Below, piece after piece: positions 45,346-60,300 of a stretch of 64,000 nucleotides of DNA (the first letter of the stretch is position 1; the number at the start of each line of letters is the position of its first letter). The notes under the pieces were generated by a model that saw only the letters and a list, made by a program, of their open reading frames with translations, did no database searches and was not told the DNA's origin. Made by a program: the position numbers and the translations under genes. The stretch is from Patiria pectinifera (taxonomy: Eukaryota > Echinodermata > Asteroidea > Valvatida > Asterinidae): contig CM057140.1 in the NCBI GenBank assembly GCA_029964075.1, forward strand, positions 7,334,643-7,398,642, in the 5' to 3' direction.

Positions 45346-48300
45346 TCTCATTGTCGACTCTCTACAGATTTCGTCAGGCTTTCAGGCTACAGTGCCTAGG
45401 GCACTTTTGAGGAATCCTTGATTTCAGTACCAGAAAGAAATAAAATAAAAATAAATAAAATAGCAACATGCCCTGCCCTATGCAATTTGTGCAAACCTTT
45501 TGTTAAAAATACTACCGCATCAGTCCTTTTCACTGAAAATCCTGGAAATGGTACTGATCTGCAAATAAAACCTTCTACCCTTACAACACTTGTCGAGTCC
45601 AAATCTCCCCAACTTTTTAATAGAATCAATAACTTGCAAAAACTAAACAAATAATCCCTCAACTGAAACGTCTCATTTCCAGATGTACACTTCTGAACAT
45701 TGAAATAGAACACTGAAAACAAAATTGAAATTAGTGTTCACATTAAAAGATGGTCAAGCCTTGTTGCATTACCATAAAAGCCAATTTTGCACACACACAA
45801 AATGATTCATATCATTGTTTTCCTGAACCAATTCTGTTCTCATAAGCAATTGCATGAGAATGTATAACATGTATGCTTGGAGGGGGAGGCTAATTTTACA
45901 TTGTCATTTTGAAGTTGTTTCGCCATGATTGACCATCAAAACCTGCTGAAGCTTGTCCAACATGCCCAGTTAGGTCACTTCACTAATAGCAATCAGATAT
46001 TCATAAGTTGGAACCTTGATGGCATTCATTTGCCGATTAATGACTCATTAAGATTTTTGGTTGTCATAGCTAAGTGGGTCAGGTGAAAAAAATGAATACA
46101 AAAGCAATACAAGTAATTATAAAAAATATTGGTGAATTTGACAAATATAATGTTCAGATTTTTTTTACTGAAAGCCTTGGATTATCACTCCTTTAAGAAA
46201 ACTTAAAGCAAGCCATATCGATAGACAGGCTTTTAAGGACAAATCTAAGTAATTGTCTCCATTGCACGGCCCAAGTTTTCTTGGACTGCTAAAGAAGGTG
46301 TTTTCCCCTCCTGCATTATTTTCCTCCGAAAATCTAAAGCACTGAAATAGGAAGTGCATACTAGGCTTTTAAGCTTTTTTTTCACCAAAATGGGGAACAT
46401 AAATAACTAGTTGCACTTGCTTATTTTTAAAAGCAACCTTATGTACTTTGGATCAACAAAACAATTTCCTTACCGATACACAGCGTTCTCAAATTGTGTG
46501 TGTGCATAAGAAATACTTGCATAATCAACTCACCTCTTGGTGACTTTGTTAGCCAGTTGAAGTTGTTGAGTTGCTTGAAGGTTGTTAAGACGCTCCGGCA
46601 TTTCCCACTGGATGACTCCTTGGTCAGGCCACTTCACTGCCTTAAACTTGTGCAGGAGGTTCCTTGGTGAGCTTGATCATGTGAGATGGATCAAGGAAGA
46701 CATAGACTGATGTGCCTGGATGTGCAGGATGGTTGAAGTTAGGCTGAAGTTGATCCTTATTGAAACTTGCACTAATGACATAGCTACCTCTTCACTGTCT
46801 TCTTCAGTGACCCAAAGTCAACATATCTGGAATGCTCGCTTAAGACCTCCATCATATTCTACATGTTGATTACAGTTAGCAGCAACCTATAAAAACAACA
46901 GCAGATATCGTAAAACTGGATCGCGTGGATTATTTTTATTGAATACTAAGATGGCTTCATTGACGTTTCATTGATATTCAGCAGATTGGGGAATCAGGTT
47001 GGCGTAGCGGTACTTTCCTCGCCTTCCACCGCTGTGACCCGGGTTCGAATCACACCTGGGCCAATATGTGGATTGGGTTTTCAAGTCCCTACCTGATTCC
47101 GTGGGTTTCCCCAAAATATTTTTCTGGGCTTTTCCTCCCACCTCTAAAACTGTAATATCTTCTCATTGTCGACTCTCTACAGATTTCGTCAGGCTTTCAG
47201 GCTACAGTGCCTAGGGCACTTTTGAGGAATCCTTGATTTCAGTACCAGAAAGAAATAAAATAAAAATAAATAAAATAGCAACATGCCCTGCCCTATGCAA
47301 TTTGTGCAAACCTTTTGTTAAAAATACTACCGCATCAGTCCTTTTCACTGAAAATCCTGGAAATGGTACTGATCTGCAAATAAAACCTTCTACCCTTACA
47401 ACACTTGTCGAGTCCAAATCTCCCCAACTTTTTAATAGAATCAATAACTTGCAAAAACTAAACAAATAATCCCTCAACTGAAACGTCTCATTTCCAGATG
47501 TACACTTCTGAACATTGAAATAGAACACTGAAAACAAAATTGAAATTAGTGTTCACATTAAAAGATGGTCAAGCCTTGTTGCATTACCATAAAAGCCAAT
47601 TTTGCACACACACAAAATGATTCATATCATTGTTTTCCTGAACCAATTCTGTTCTCATAAGCAATTGCATGAGAATGTATAACATGTATGCTTGGAGGGG
47701 GAGGCTAATTTTACATTGTCATTTTGAAGTTGTTTCGCCATGATTGACCATCAAAACCTGCTGAAGCTTGTCCAACATGCCCAGTTAGGTCACTTCACTA
47801 ATAGCAATCAGATATTCATAAGTTGGAACCTTGATGGCATTCATTTGCCGATTAATGACTCATTAAGATTTTTGGTTGTCATAGCTAAGTGGGTCAGGTG
47901 AAAAAAAAATGAATACAAAAGCAATACAAGTAATTATAAAAAATATTGGTGAATTTGACAAATATAATGTTCAGATTTTTTTTACTGAAAGCCTTGGATT
48001 ATCACTCCTTTAAGAAAACTTAAAGCAAGCCATATCGATAGACAGGCTTTTAAGGACAAATCTAAGTAATTGTCTCCATTGCACGGCCCAAGTTTTCTTG
48101 GACTGCTAAAGAAGGTGTTTTCCCCTCCTGCATTATTTTCCTCCGAAAATCTAAAGCACTGAAATAGGAAGTGCATACTAGGCTTTTAAGCTTTTTTTTC
48201 ACCAAAATGGGGAACATAAATAACTAGTTGCACTTGCTTATTTTTAAAAGCAACCTTATGTACTTTGGATCAACAAAACAATTTCCTTACCGATACACAG

Positions 48301-51300
48301 CGTTCTCAAATTGTGTGTGTGCATAAGAAATACTTGCATAATCAACTCACCTCTTGGTGACTTTGTTAGCCAGTTGAAGTTGTTGAGTTGCTTGAAGGTT
48401 GTTAAGACGCTCCGGCATTTCCCACTGGATGACTCCTTGGTCAGGCCACTTCACTGCCTTAAACTTGTGCAGGAGGTTCCTTGGTGAGCTTGATCATGTG
48501 AGATGGATCAAGGAAGACATAGACTGATGTGCCTGGATGTGCAGGATGGTTGAAGTTAGGCTGAAGTTGATCCTTATTGAAACTTGCACTAATGACATAG
48601 CTACCTCTTCACTGTCTTCTTCAGTGACCCAAAGTCAACATATCTGGAATGCTCGCTTAAGACCTCCATCATATTCTACATGTTGATTACAGTTAGCAGC
48701 AACCTATAAAAACAACAGCAGATATCGTAAAACTGGATCGCGTGGATTATTTTTATTGAATACTAAGATGGCTTCATTGACGTTTCATTGATATTCAGCA
48801 GATTGGGGAATCAGGTTGGCGTAGCGGTACTTTCCTCGCCTTCCACCGCTGTGACCCGGGTTCGAATCACACCTGGGCCAATATGTGGATTGGGTTTTCA
48901 AGTCCCTACCTGATTCCGTGGGTTTTCCCCAAAATATTTTTCTGGGCTTTTCCTCCCACCTCTAAAACTGTAATATCTTCTCATTGTCGACTCTCTACAG
49001 ATTTCGTCAGGCTTTCAGGCTACAGTGCCTAGGGCACTTTTGAGGAATCCTTGATTTCAGTACCAGAAAGAAATAAAATAAAAATAAATAAAATAGCAAC
49101 ATGCCCTGCCCTATGCAATTTGTGCAAACCTTTTGTTAAAAATACTACTGCATCAGTCCTTTTCACTGAAAATCCTGGAAATGGTACTGATCTGCAAATA
49201 AAACCTTCTACCCTTACAACACTTGTCGAGTCCAAATCTCCCCAACTTTTTAATAGAATCAATAACTTGCAAAAACTAAACAAATAATCCCTCAACTGAA
49301 ACGTCTCATTTCCAGATGTACACTTCTGAACATTGAAATAGAACACTGAAAACAAAATTGAAATTAGTGTTCACATTAAAAGATGGTCAAGCCTTGTTGC
49401 ATTACCATAAAAGCCAATTTTGCACACACACAAAATGATTCATATCATTGTTTTCCTGAACCAATTCTGTTCTCATAAGCAATTGCATGAGAATGTATAA
49501 CATGTATGCTTGGAGGAGGCTAATTTTACATTGTCATTTTGAAGTTGTTTCGCCATGATTGACCATCAAAACCTGCTGAAGCTTGTCCAACATGCCCAGT
49601 TAGGTCACTTCACTAATAGCAATCAGATATTCATAAGTTGGAACCTTGATGGCATTCATTTGCCGATTAATGACTCATTAAGATTTTTGGTTGTCATAGC
49701 TAAGTGGGTCAGGTGAAAAAAATGAATACAAAAGCAATACAAGTAATTATAAAAATATTGGTGAATTTGACAAATATAATGTTCAGATTTTTTTTACTGA
49801 AAGCCTTGGATTATCACTCCTTTAAGAAAACTTAAAGCAAGCCATATCGATAGACAGGCTTTTAAGGACAAATCTAAGTAATTGTCTCCATTGCACGGCC
49901 CAAGTTTTCTTGGACTGCTAAAGAAGGTGTTTTCCTCCTGCATTATTTTCCTCCGAAAATCTAAAGCACTGAAATAGGAAGTGCATACTAGGCTTTTAAG
50001 CTTTTTTCACCAAAATGGGGAACATAAATAACTAGTTGCACTTGCTTATTTTTAAAAGCAACCTTATGTACTTTGGATCAACAAAACAATTTCCTTACCG
50101 ATACACAGCGTTCTCAAATTGTGTGTGTGCATAAGAAATACTTGCATAATCAACTCACCTCTTGGTGACTTTGTTAGCCAGTTGAAGTTGTTGAGTTGCT
50201 TGAAGGTTGTTAAGACGCTCCGGCATTTCCCACTGGATGACTCCTTGGTCAGGCCACTTCACTGCCTTAAACTTGTGCAGGAGGTTCCTTGGTGAGCTTG
50301 ATCATGTGAGATGGATCAAGGAAGACATAGACTGATGTGCCTGGATGTGCAGGATGGTTGAAGTTAGGCTGAAGTTGATCCTTATTGAAACTTGCACTAA
50401 TGACATAGCTACCTCTTCACTGTCTTCTTCAGTGACCCAAAGTCAACATATCTGGAATGCTCGCTTAAGACCTCCATCATATTCTACATGTTGATTACAG
50501 TTAGCAGCAACCTATAAAAACAACAGCAGATATCGTAAAACTGGATCGCGTGGATTATTTTTATTGAATACTAAGATGGCTTCATTGACGTTTCATTGAT
50601 ATTCAGCAGATTGGGGAATCAGGTTGGCGTAGCGGTACTTTCCTCGCCTTCCACCGCTGTGACCCGGGTTCGAATCACACCTGGGCCAATATGTGGATTG
50701 GGTTTTCAAGTCCCTACCTGATTCCGTGGGTTTTCCCCAAAATATTTTTCTGGGCTTTTCCTCCCACCTCTAAAACTGTAATATCTTCTCATTGTCGACT
50801 CTCTACAGATTTCGTCAGGCTTTCAGGCTACAGTGCCTAGGGCACTTTTGAGGAATCCTTGATTTCAGTACCAGAAAGAAATAAAATAAAAATAAATAAA
50901 ATAGCAACATGCCCTGCCCTATGCAATTTGTGCAAACCTTTGTTAAAAATACTACCGCATCAGTCCTTTTCACTGAAAATCCTGGAAATGGTACTGATCT
51001 GCAAATAAAACCTTCTACCCTTACAACACTTGTCGAGTCCAAATCTCCCCAACTTTTTAATAGAATCAATAACTTGCAAAAACTAAACAAATAATCCCTC
51101 AACTGAAACGTCTCATTTCCAGATGTACACTTCTGAACATTGAAATAGAACACTGAAAACAAAATTGAAATTAGTGTTCACATTAAAAGATGGTCAAGCC
51201 TTGTTGCATTACCATAAAAGCCAATTTTGCACACACACAAAATGATTCATATCATTGTTTTCCTGAACCAATTCTGTTCTCATAAGCAATTGCATGAGAA

Positions 51301-54300
51301 TGTATAACATGTATGCTTGGAGGAGGCTAATTTTACATTGTCATTTTGAAGTTGTTTCGCCATGATTGACCATCAAAACCTGCTGAAGCTTGTCCAACAT
51401 GCCCAGTTAGGTCACTTCACTAATAGCAATCAGATATTCATAAGTTGGAACCTTGATGGCATTCATTTGCCGATTAATGACTCATTAAGATTTTTGGTTG
51501 TCATAGCTAAGTGGGTCAGGTGAAAAAAAAATGAATACAAAAGCAATACAAGTAATTTTTGAAAATATTGGTGAATTTGACAAATATAATGTTCAGATTT
51601 TTTTTACTGAAAGCCTTGGATTATCACTCCTTTAAGAAAACTTAAAGCAAGCCATATCGATAGACAGGCTTTTAAGGACAAATCTAAGTAATTGTCTCCA
51701 TTGCACGGCCCAAGTTTTCTTGGACTGCTAAAGAAGGTGTTTTCCCCTCCTGCATTATTTTCCTCCGAAAATCTAAAGCACTGAAATAGGAAGTGCATAC
51801 TAGGCTTTTAAGCTTTTTTTTCACCAAAATGGGGAACATAAATAACTAGTTGCACTTGCTTATTTTTAAAAGCAACCTTATGTACTTTGGATCAACAAAA
51901 CAATTTCCTTACCGATACACAGCGTTCTCAAATTGTGTGTGTGCATAAGAAATACTTGCATAATCAACTCACCTCTTGGTGACTTTGTTAGCCAGTTGAA
52001 GTTGTTGAGTTGCTTGAAGGTTGTTAAGACGCTCCGGCATTTCCCACTGGATGACTCCTTGGTCAGGCCACTTCACTGCCTTAAACTTGTGCAGGAGGTT
52101 CCTTGGTGAGCTTGATCATGTGAGATGGATCAAGGAAGACATAGACTGATGTGCCTGGATGTGCAGGATGGTTGAAGTTAGGCTGAAGTTGATCCTTATT
52201 GAAACTTGCACTAATGACATAGCTACCTCTTCACTGTCTTCTTCAGTGACCCAAAGTCAACATATCTGGAATGCTCGCTTAAGACCTCCATCATATTCTA
52301 CATGTTGATTACAGTTAGCAGCAACCTATAAAAACAACAGCAGATATCGTAAAACTGGATCGCGTGGATTATTTTTATTGAATACTAAGATGGCTTCATT
52401 GACGTTTCATTGATATTCAGCAGATTGGGGAATCAGGTTGGCGTAGCGGTACTTTCCTCGCCTTCCACCGCTGTGACCCGGGTTCGAATCACACCTGGGC
52501 CAATATGTGGATTGGGTTTTCAAGTCCCTACCTGATTCCGTGGGTTTTCCCCAAAATATTTTTCTGGGCTTTTCCTCCCACCTCTAAAACTGTAATATCT
52601 TCTCATTGTCGACTCTCTACAGATTTCGTCAGGCTTTCAGGCTACAGTGCCTAGGGCACTTTTGAGGAATCCTTGATTTCAGTACCAGAAAGAAATAAAA
52701 TAAAAATAAATAAAATAGCAACATGCCCTGCCCTATGCAATTTGTGCAAACCTTTGTTAAAAATACTACCGCATCAGTCCTTTTCACTGAAAATCCTGGA
52801 AATGGTACTGATCTGCAAATAAAACCTTCTACCCTTACAACACTTGTCGAGTCCAAATCTCCCCAACTTTTTAATAGAATCAATAACTTGCAAAAACTAA
52901 ACAAATAATCCCTCAACTGAAACGTCTCATTTCCAGATGTACACTTCTGAACATTGAAATAGAACACTGAAAACAAAATTGAAATTAGTGTTCACATTAA
53001 AAGATGGTCAAGCCTTGTTGCATTACCATAAAAGCCAATTTTGCACACACACAAAATGATTCATATCATTGTTTTCCTGAACCAATTCTGTTCTCATAAG
53101 CAATTGCATGAGAATGTATAACATGTATGCTTGGAGGAGGCTAATTTTACATTGTCATTTTGAAGTTGTTTCGCCATGATTGACCATCAAAACCTGCTGA
53201 AGCTTGTCCAACATGCCCAGTTAGGTCACTTCACTAATAGCAATCAGATATTCATAAGTTGGAACCTTGATGGCATTCATTTGCCGATTAATGACTCATT
53301 AAGATTTTTGGTTGTCATAGCTAAGTGGGTCAGGTGAAAAAAAAATGAATACAAAAGCAATACAAGTAATTATAAAAAATATTGGTGAATTTGACAAATA
53401 TAATGTTCAGATTTTTTTTACTGAAAGCCTTGGATTATCACTCCTTTAAGAAAACTTAAAGCAAGCCATATCGATAGACAGGCTTTTAAGGACAAATCTA
53501 AGTAATTGTCTCCATTGCACGGCCCAAGTTTTCTTGGACTGCTAAAGAAGGTGTTTTCCCCTCCTGCATTATTTTCCTCCGAAAATCTAAAGCACTGAAA
53601 TAGGAAGTGCATACTAGGCTTTTAAGCTTTTTTTTCACCAAAATGGGGAACATAAATAACTAGTTGCACTTGCTTATTTTTAAAAGCAACCTTATGTACT
53701 TTGGATCAACAAAACAATTTCCTTACCGATACACAGCGTTCTCAAATTGTGTGTGTGCATAAGAAATACTTGCATAATCAACTCACCTCTTGGTGACTTT
53801 GTTAGCCAGTTGAAGTTGTTGAGTTGCTTGAAGGTTGTTAAGACGCTCCGGCATTTCCCACTGGATGACTCCTTGGTCAGGCCACTTCACTGCCTTAAAC
53901 TTGTGCAGGAGGTTCCTTGGTGAGCTTGATCATGTGAGATGGATCAAGGAAGACATAGACTGATGTGCCTGGATGTGCAGGATGGTTGAAGTTAGGCTGA
54001 AGTTGATCCTTATTGAAACTTGCACTAATGACATAGCTACCTCTTCACTGTCTTCTTCAGTGACCCAAAGTCAACATATCTGGAATGCTCGCTTAAGACC
54101 TCCATCATATTCTACATGTTGATTACAGTTAGCAGCAACCTATAAAAACAACAGCAGATATCGTAAAACTGGATCGCGTGGATTATTTTTATTGAATACT
54201 AAGATGGCTTCATTGACGTTTCATTGATATTCAGCAGATTGGGGAATCAGGTTGGCGTAGCGGTACTTTCCTCGCCTTCCACCGCTGTGACCCGGGTTCG

Positions 54301-57300
54301 AATCACACCTGGGCCAATATGTGGATTGGGTTTTCAAGTCCCTACCTGATTCCGTGGGTTTCCCCAAAATATTTTTCTGGGCTTTTCCTCCCACCTCTAA
54401 AACTGTAATATCTTCTCATTGTCGACTCTCTACAGATTTCGTCAGGCTTTCAGGCTACAGTGCCTAGGGCACTTTTGAGGAATCCTTGATTTCAGTACCA
54501 GAAAGAAATAAAATAAAAATAAATAAAATAGCAACATGCCCTGCCCTATGCAATTTGTGCAAACCTTTTGTTAAAAATACTACCGCATCAGTCCTTTTCA
54601 CTGAAAATCCTGGAAATGGTACTGATCTGCAAATAAAACCTTCTACCCTTACAACACTTGTCGAGTCCAAATCTCCCCAACTTTTTAATAGAATCAATAA
54701 CTTGCAAAAACTAAACAAATAATCCCTCAACTGAAACGTCTCATTTCCAGATGTACACTTCTGAACATTGAAATAGAACACTGAAAACAAAATTGAAATT
54801 AGTGTTCACATTAAAAGATGGTCAAGCCTTGTTGCATTACCATAAAAGCCAATTTTGCACACACACAAAATGATTCATATCATTGTTTTCCTGAACCAAT
54901 TCTGTTCTCATAAGCAATTGCATGAGAATGTATAACATGTATGCTTGGAGGGAGGCTAATTTTACATTGTCATTTTGAAGTTGTTTCGCCATGATTGACC
55001 ATCAAAACCTGCTGAAGCTTGTCCAACATGCCCAGTTAGGTCACTTCACTAATAGCAATCAGATATTCATAAGTTGGAACCTTGATGGCATTCATTTGCC
55101 GATTAATGACTCATTAAGATTTTTGGTTGTCATAGCTAAGTGGGTCAGGTGAAAAAAATGAATACAAAAGCAATACAAGTAATTATAAAAAATATTGGTG
55201 AATTTGACAAATATAATGTTCAGATTTTTTTTACTGAAAGCCTTGGATTATCACTCCTTTAAGAAAACTTAAAGCAAGCCATATCGATAGACAGGCTTTT
55301 AAGGACAAATCTAAGTAATTGTCTCCATTGCACGGCCCAAGTTTTCTTGGACTGCTAAAGAAGGTGTTTTCCTCCTGCATTATTTTCCTCCGAAAATCTA
55401 AAGCACTGAAATATGAATTGCATACTAGGCTTTTAACCTTTTGTTTTCACCAAAATGGGGAACATAAATAACTAGTTGCACTTGCTTATTTTTAAAAGCA
55501 ACCTTATGTACTTTGGATCAACAAAACAATTTCCTTACCGATACACAGCGTTCTCAAATTGTGTGTGTGCATAAGAAATACTTGCATAATCAACTCACCT
55601 CTTGGTGACTTTGTTAGCCAGTTGAAGTTGTTGAGTTGCTTGAAGGTTGTTAAGACGCTCCGGCATTTCCCACTGGATGACTCCTTGGTCAGGCCACTTC
55701 ACTGCCTTAAACTTGTGCAGGAGGTTCCTTGGTGAGCTTGATCATGTGAGATGGATCAAGGAAGACATAGACTGATGTGCCTGGATGTGCAGGATGGTTG
55801 AAGTTAGGCTGAAGTTGATCCTTATTGAAACTTGCACTAATGACATAGCTACCTCTTCACTGTCTTCTTCAGTGACCCAAAGTCAACATATCTGGAATGC
55901 TCGCTTAAGACCTCCATCATATTCTACATGTTGATTACAGTTAGCAGCAACCTATAAAAACAACAGCAGATATCGTAAAACTGGATCGCGTGGATTATTT
56001 TTATTGAATACTAAGATGGCTTCATTGACGTTTCATTGATATTCAGCAGATTGGGGAATCAGGTTGGCGTAGCGGTACTTTCCTCGCCTTCCACCGCTGT
56101 GACCCGGGTTCGAATCACACCTGGGCCAATATGTGGATTGGGTTTTCAAGTCCCTACCTGATTCCGTGGGTTTCCCCAAAATATTTTTCTGGGCTTTTCC
56201 TCCCACCTCTAAAACTGTAATATCTTCTCATTGTCGACTCTCTACAGATTTCGTCAGGCTTTCAGGCTACAGTGCCTAGGGCACTTTTGAGGAATCCTTG
56301 ATTTCAGTACCAGAAAGAAATAAAATAAAAATAAATAAAATAGCAACATGCCCTGCCCTATGCAATTTGTGCAAACCTTTTGTTAAAAATACTACCGCAT
56401 CAGTCCTTTTCACTGAAAATCCTGGAAATGGTACTGATCTGCAAATAAAACCTTCTACCCTTACAACACTTGTCGAGTCCAAATCTCCCCAACTTTTTAA
56501 TAGAATCAATAACTTGCAAAAACTAAACAAATAATCCCTCAACTGAAACGTCTCATTTCCAGATGTACACTTCTGAACATTGAAATAGAACACTGAAAAC
56601 AAAATTGAAATTAGTGTTCACATTAAAAGATGGTCAAGCCTTGTTGCATTACCATAAAAGCCAATTTTGCACACACACAAAATGATTCATATCATTGTTT
56701 TCCTGAACCAATTCTGTTCTCATAAGCAATTGCATGAGAATGTATAACATGTATGCTTGGAGGGAGGCTAATTTTACATTGTCATTTTGAAGTTGTTTCG
56801 CCATGATTGACCATCAAAACCTGCTGAAGCTTGTCCAACATGCCCAGTTAGGTCACTTCACTAATAGCAATCAGATATTCATAAGTTGGAACCTTGATGG
56901 CATTCATTTGCCGATTAATGACTCATTAAGATTTTTGGTTGTCATAGCTAAGTGGGTCAGGTGAAAAAAAAATGAATACAAAAGCAATACAAGTAATTAT
57001 AAAAAATATTGGTGAATTTGACAAATATAATGTTCAGATTCTTTTAACTGAAAGCCTTGGATTATCACTCCTTTAAGAAAACTTAAAGCAAGCCATATCG
57101 ATAGACAGGCTTTTAAGGACAAATCTAAGTAATTGTCTCCATTGCACGGCCCAAGTTTTCTTGGACTGCTAAAGAAGGTGTTTTCCCCTCCTGCATTATT
57201 TTCCTCCGAAAATCTAAAGCACTGAAATAGGAAGTGCATACTAGGCTTTTAAGCTTTTTTTTCACCAAAATGGGGAACATAAATAACTAGTTGCACTTGC

Positions 57301-60300
57301 TTATTTTTAAAAGCAACCTTATGTACTTTGGATCAACAAAACAATTTCCTTACCGATACACAGCGTTCTCAAATTGTGTGTGTGCATAAGAAATACTTGC
57401 ATAATCAACTCACCTCTTGGTGACTTTGTTAGCCAGTTGAAGTTGTTGAGTTGCTTGAAGGTTGTTAAGACGCTCCGGCATTTCCCACTGGATGACTCCT
57501 TGGTCAGGCCACTTCACTGCCTTAAACTTGTGCAGGAGGTTCCTTGGTGAGCTTGATCATGTGAGATGGATCAAGGAAGACATAGACTGATGTGCCTGGA
57601 TGTGCAGGATGGTTGAAGTTAGGCTGAAGTTGATCCTTATTGAAACTTGCACTAATGACATAGCTACCTCTTCACTGTCTTCTTCAGTGACCCAAAGTCA
57701 ACATATCTGGAATGCTCGCTTAAGACCTCCATCATATTCTACATGTTGATTACAGTTAGCAGCAACCTATAAAAACAACAGCAGATATCGTAAAACTGGA
57801 TCGCGTGGATTATTTTTATTGAATACTAAGATGGCTTCATTGACGTTTCATTGATATTCAGCAGATTGGGGAATCAGGTTGGCGTAGCGGTACTTTCCTC
57901 GCCTTCCACCGCTGTGACCCGGGTTCGAATCACACCTGGGCCAATATGTGGATTGGGTTTTCAAGTCCCTACCTGATTCCGTGGGTTTTCCCCAAAATAT
58001 TTTTCTGGGCTTTTCCTCCCACCTCTAAAACTGTAATATCTTCTCATTGTCGACTCTCTACAGATTTCGTCAGGCTTTCAGGCTACAGTGCCTAGGGCAC
58101 TTTTGAGGATCCTTGATTTCAGTACCAGAAAGAAATAAAATAAAAATAAATAAAATAGCAACATGCCCTGCCCTATGCAATTTGTGCAAACCTTTTGTTA
58201 AAAATACTACCGCATCAGTCCTTTTCACTGAAAATCCTGGAAATGGTACTGATCTGCAAATAAAACCTTCTACCCTTACAACACTTGTCGAGTCCAAATC
58301 TCCCCAACTTTTTAATAGAATCAATAACTTGCAAAAACTAAACAAATAATCCCTCAACTGAAACGTCTCATTTCCAGATGTACACTTCTGAACATTGAAA
58401 TAGAACACTGAAAACAAAATTGAAATTAGTGTTCACATTAAAAGATGGTCAAGCCTTGTTGCATTACCATAAAAGCCAATTTTGCACACACACAAAATGA
58501 TTCATATCATTGTTTTCCTGAACCAATTCTGTTCTCATAAGCAATTGCATGAGAATGTATAACATGTATGCTTGGAGGGGGAGGCTAATTTTACATTGTC
58601 ATTTTGAAGTTGTTTCGCCATGATTGACCATCAAAACCTGCTGAAGCTTGTCCAACATGCCCAGTTAGGTCACTTCACTAATAGCAATCAGATATTCATA
58701 AGTTGGAACCTTGATGGCATTCATTTGCCGATTAATGACTCATTAAGATTTTTGGTTGTCATAGCTAAGTGGGTCAGGTGAAAAAAAAATGAATACAAAA
58801 GCAATACAAGTAATTATAAAAAATATTGGTGAATTTGACAAATATAATGTTCAGATTTTTTTTACTGAAAGCCTTGGATTATCACTCCTTTAAGAAAACT
58901 TAAAGCAAGCCATATCGATAGACAGGCTTTTAAGGACAAATCTAAGTAATTGTCTCCATTGCACGGCCCAAGTTTTCTTGGACTGCTAAAGAAGGTGTTT
59001 TCCCCTCCTGCATTATTTTCCTCCGAAAATCTAAAGCACTGAAATAGGAAGTGCATACTAGGCTTTTAAGCTTTTTTTTCACCAAAATGGGGAACATAAA
59101 TAACTAGTTGCACTTGCTTATTTTTAAAAGCAACCTTATGTACTTTGGATCAACAAAACAATTTCCTTACCGATACACAGCGTTCTCAAATTGTGTGTGT
59201 GCATAAGAAATACTTGCATAATCAACTCACCTCTTGGTGACTTTGTTAGCCAGTTGAAGTTGTTGAGTTGCTTGAAGGTTGTTAAGACGCTCCGGCATTT
59301 CCCACTGGATGACTCCTTGGTCAGGCCACTTCACTGCCTTAAACTTGTGCAGGAGGTTCCTTGGTGAGCTTGATCATGTGAGATGGATCAAGGAAGACAT
59401 AGACTGATGTGCCTGGATGTGCAGGATGGTTGAAGTTAGGCTGAAGTTGATCCTTATTGAAACTTGCACTAATGACATAGCTACCTCTTCACTGTCTTCT
59501 TCAGTGACCCAAAGTCAACATATCTGGAATGCTCGCTTAAGACCTCCATCATATTCTACATGTTGATTACAGTTAGCAGCAACCTATAAAAACAACAGCA
59601 GATATCGTAAAACTGGATCGCGTGGATTATTTTTATTGAATACTAAGATGGCTTCATTGACGTTTCATTGATATTCAGCAGATTGGGGAATCAGGTTGGC
59701 GTAGCGGTACTTTCCTCGCCTTCCACCGCTGTGACCCGGGTTCGAATCACACCTGGGCCAATATGTGGATTGGGTTTTCAAGTCCCTACCTGATTCCGTG
59801 GGTTTTCCCCAAAATATTTTTCTGGGCTTTTCCTCCCACCTCTAAAACTGTAATATCTTCTCATTGTCGACTCTCTACAGATTTCGTCAGGCTTTCAGGC
59901 TACAGTGCCTAGGGCACTTTTGAGGAATCCTTGATTTCAGTACCAGAAAGAAATAAAATAAAAATAAATAAAATAGCAACATGCCCTGCCCTATGCAATT
60001 TGTGCAAACCTTTTGTTTAAAATACTACTGCATCAGTCCTTTTCACTGAAAATCCTGGAAATGGTACTGATCTGCAAATAAAACCTTCTACCCTTACAAC
60101 ACTTGTCGAGTCCAAATCTCCCCAACTTTTTAATAGAATCAATAACTTGCAAAAACTAAACAAATAATCCCTCAACTGAAACGTCTCATTTCCAGATGTA
60201 CACTTCTGAACATTGAAATAGAACACTGAAAACAAAATTGAAATTAGTGTTCACATTAAAAGATGGTCAAGCCTTGTTGCATTACCATAAAAGCCAATTT

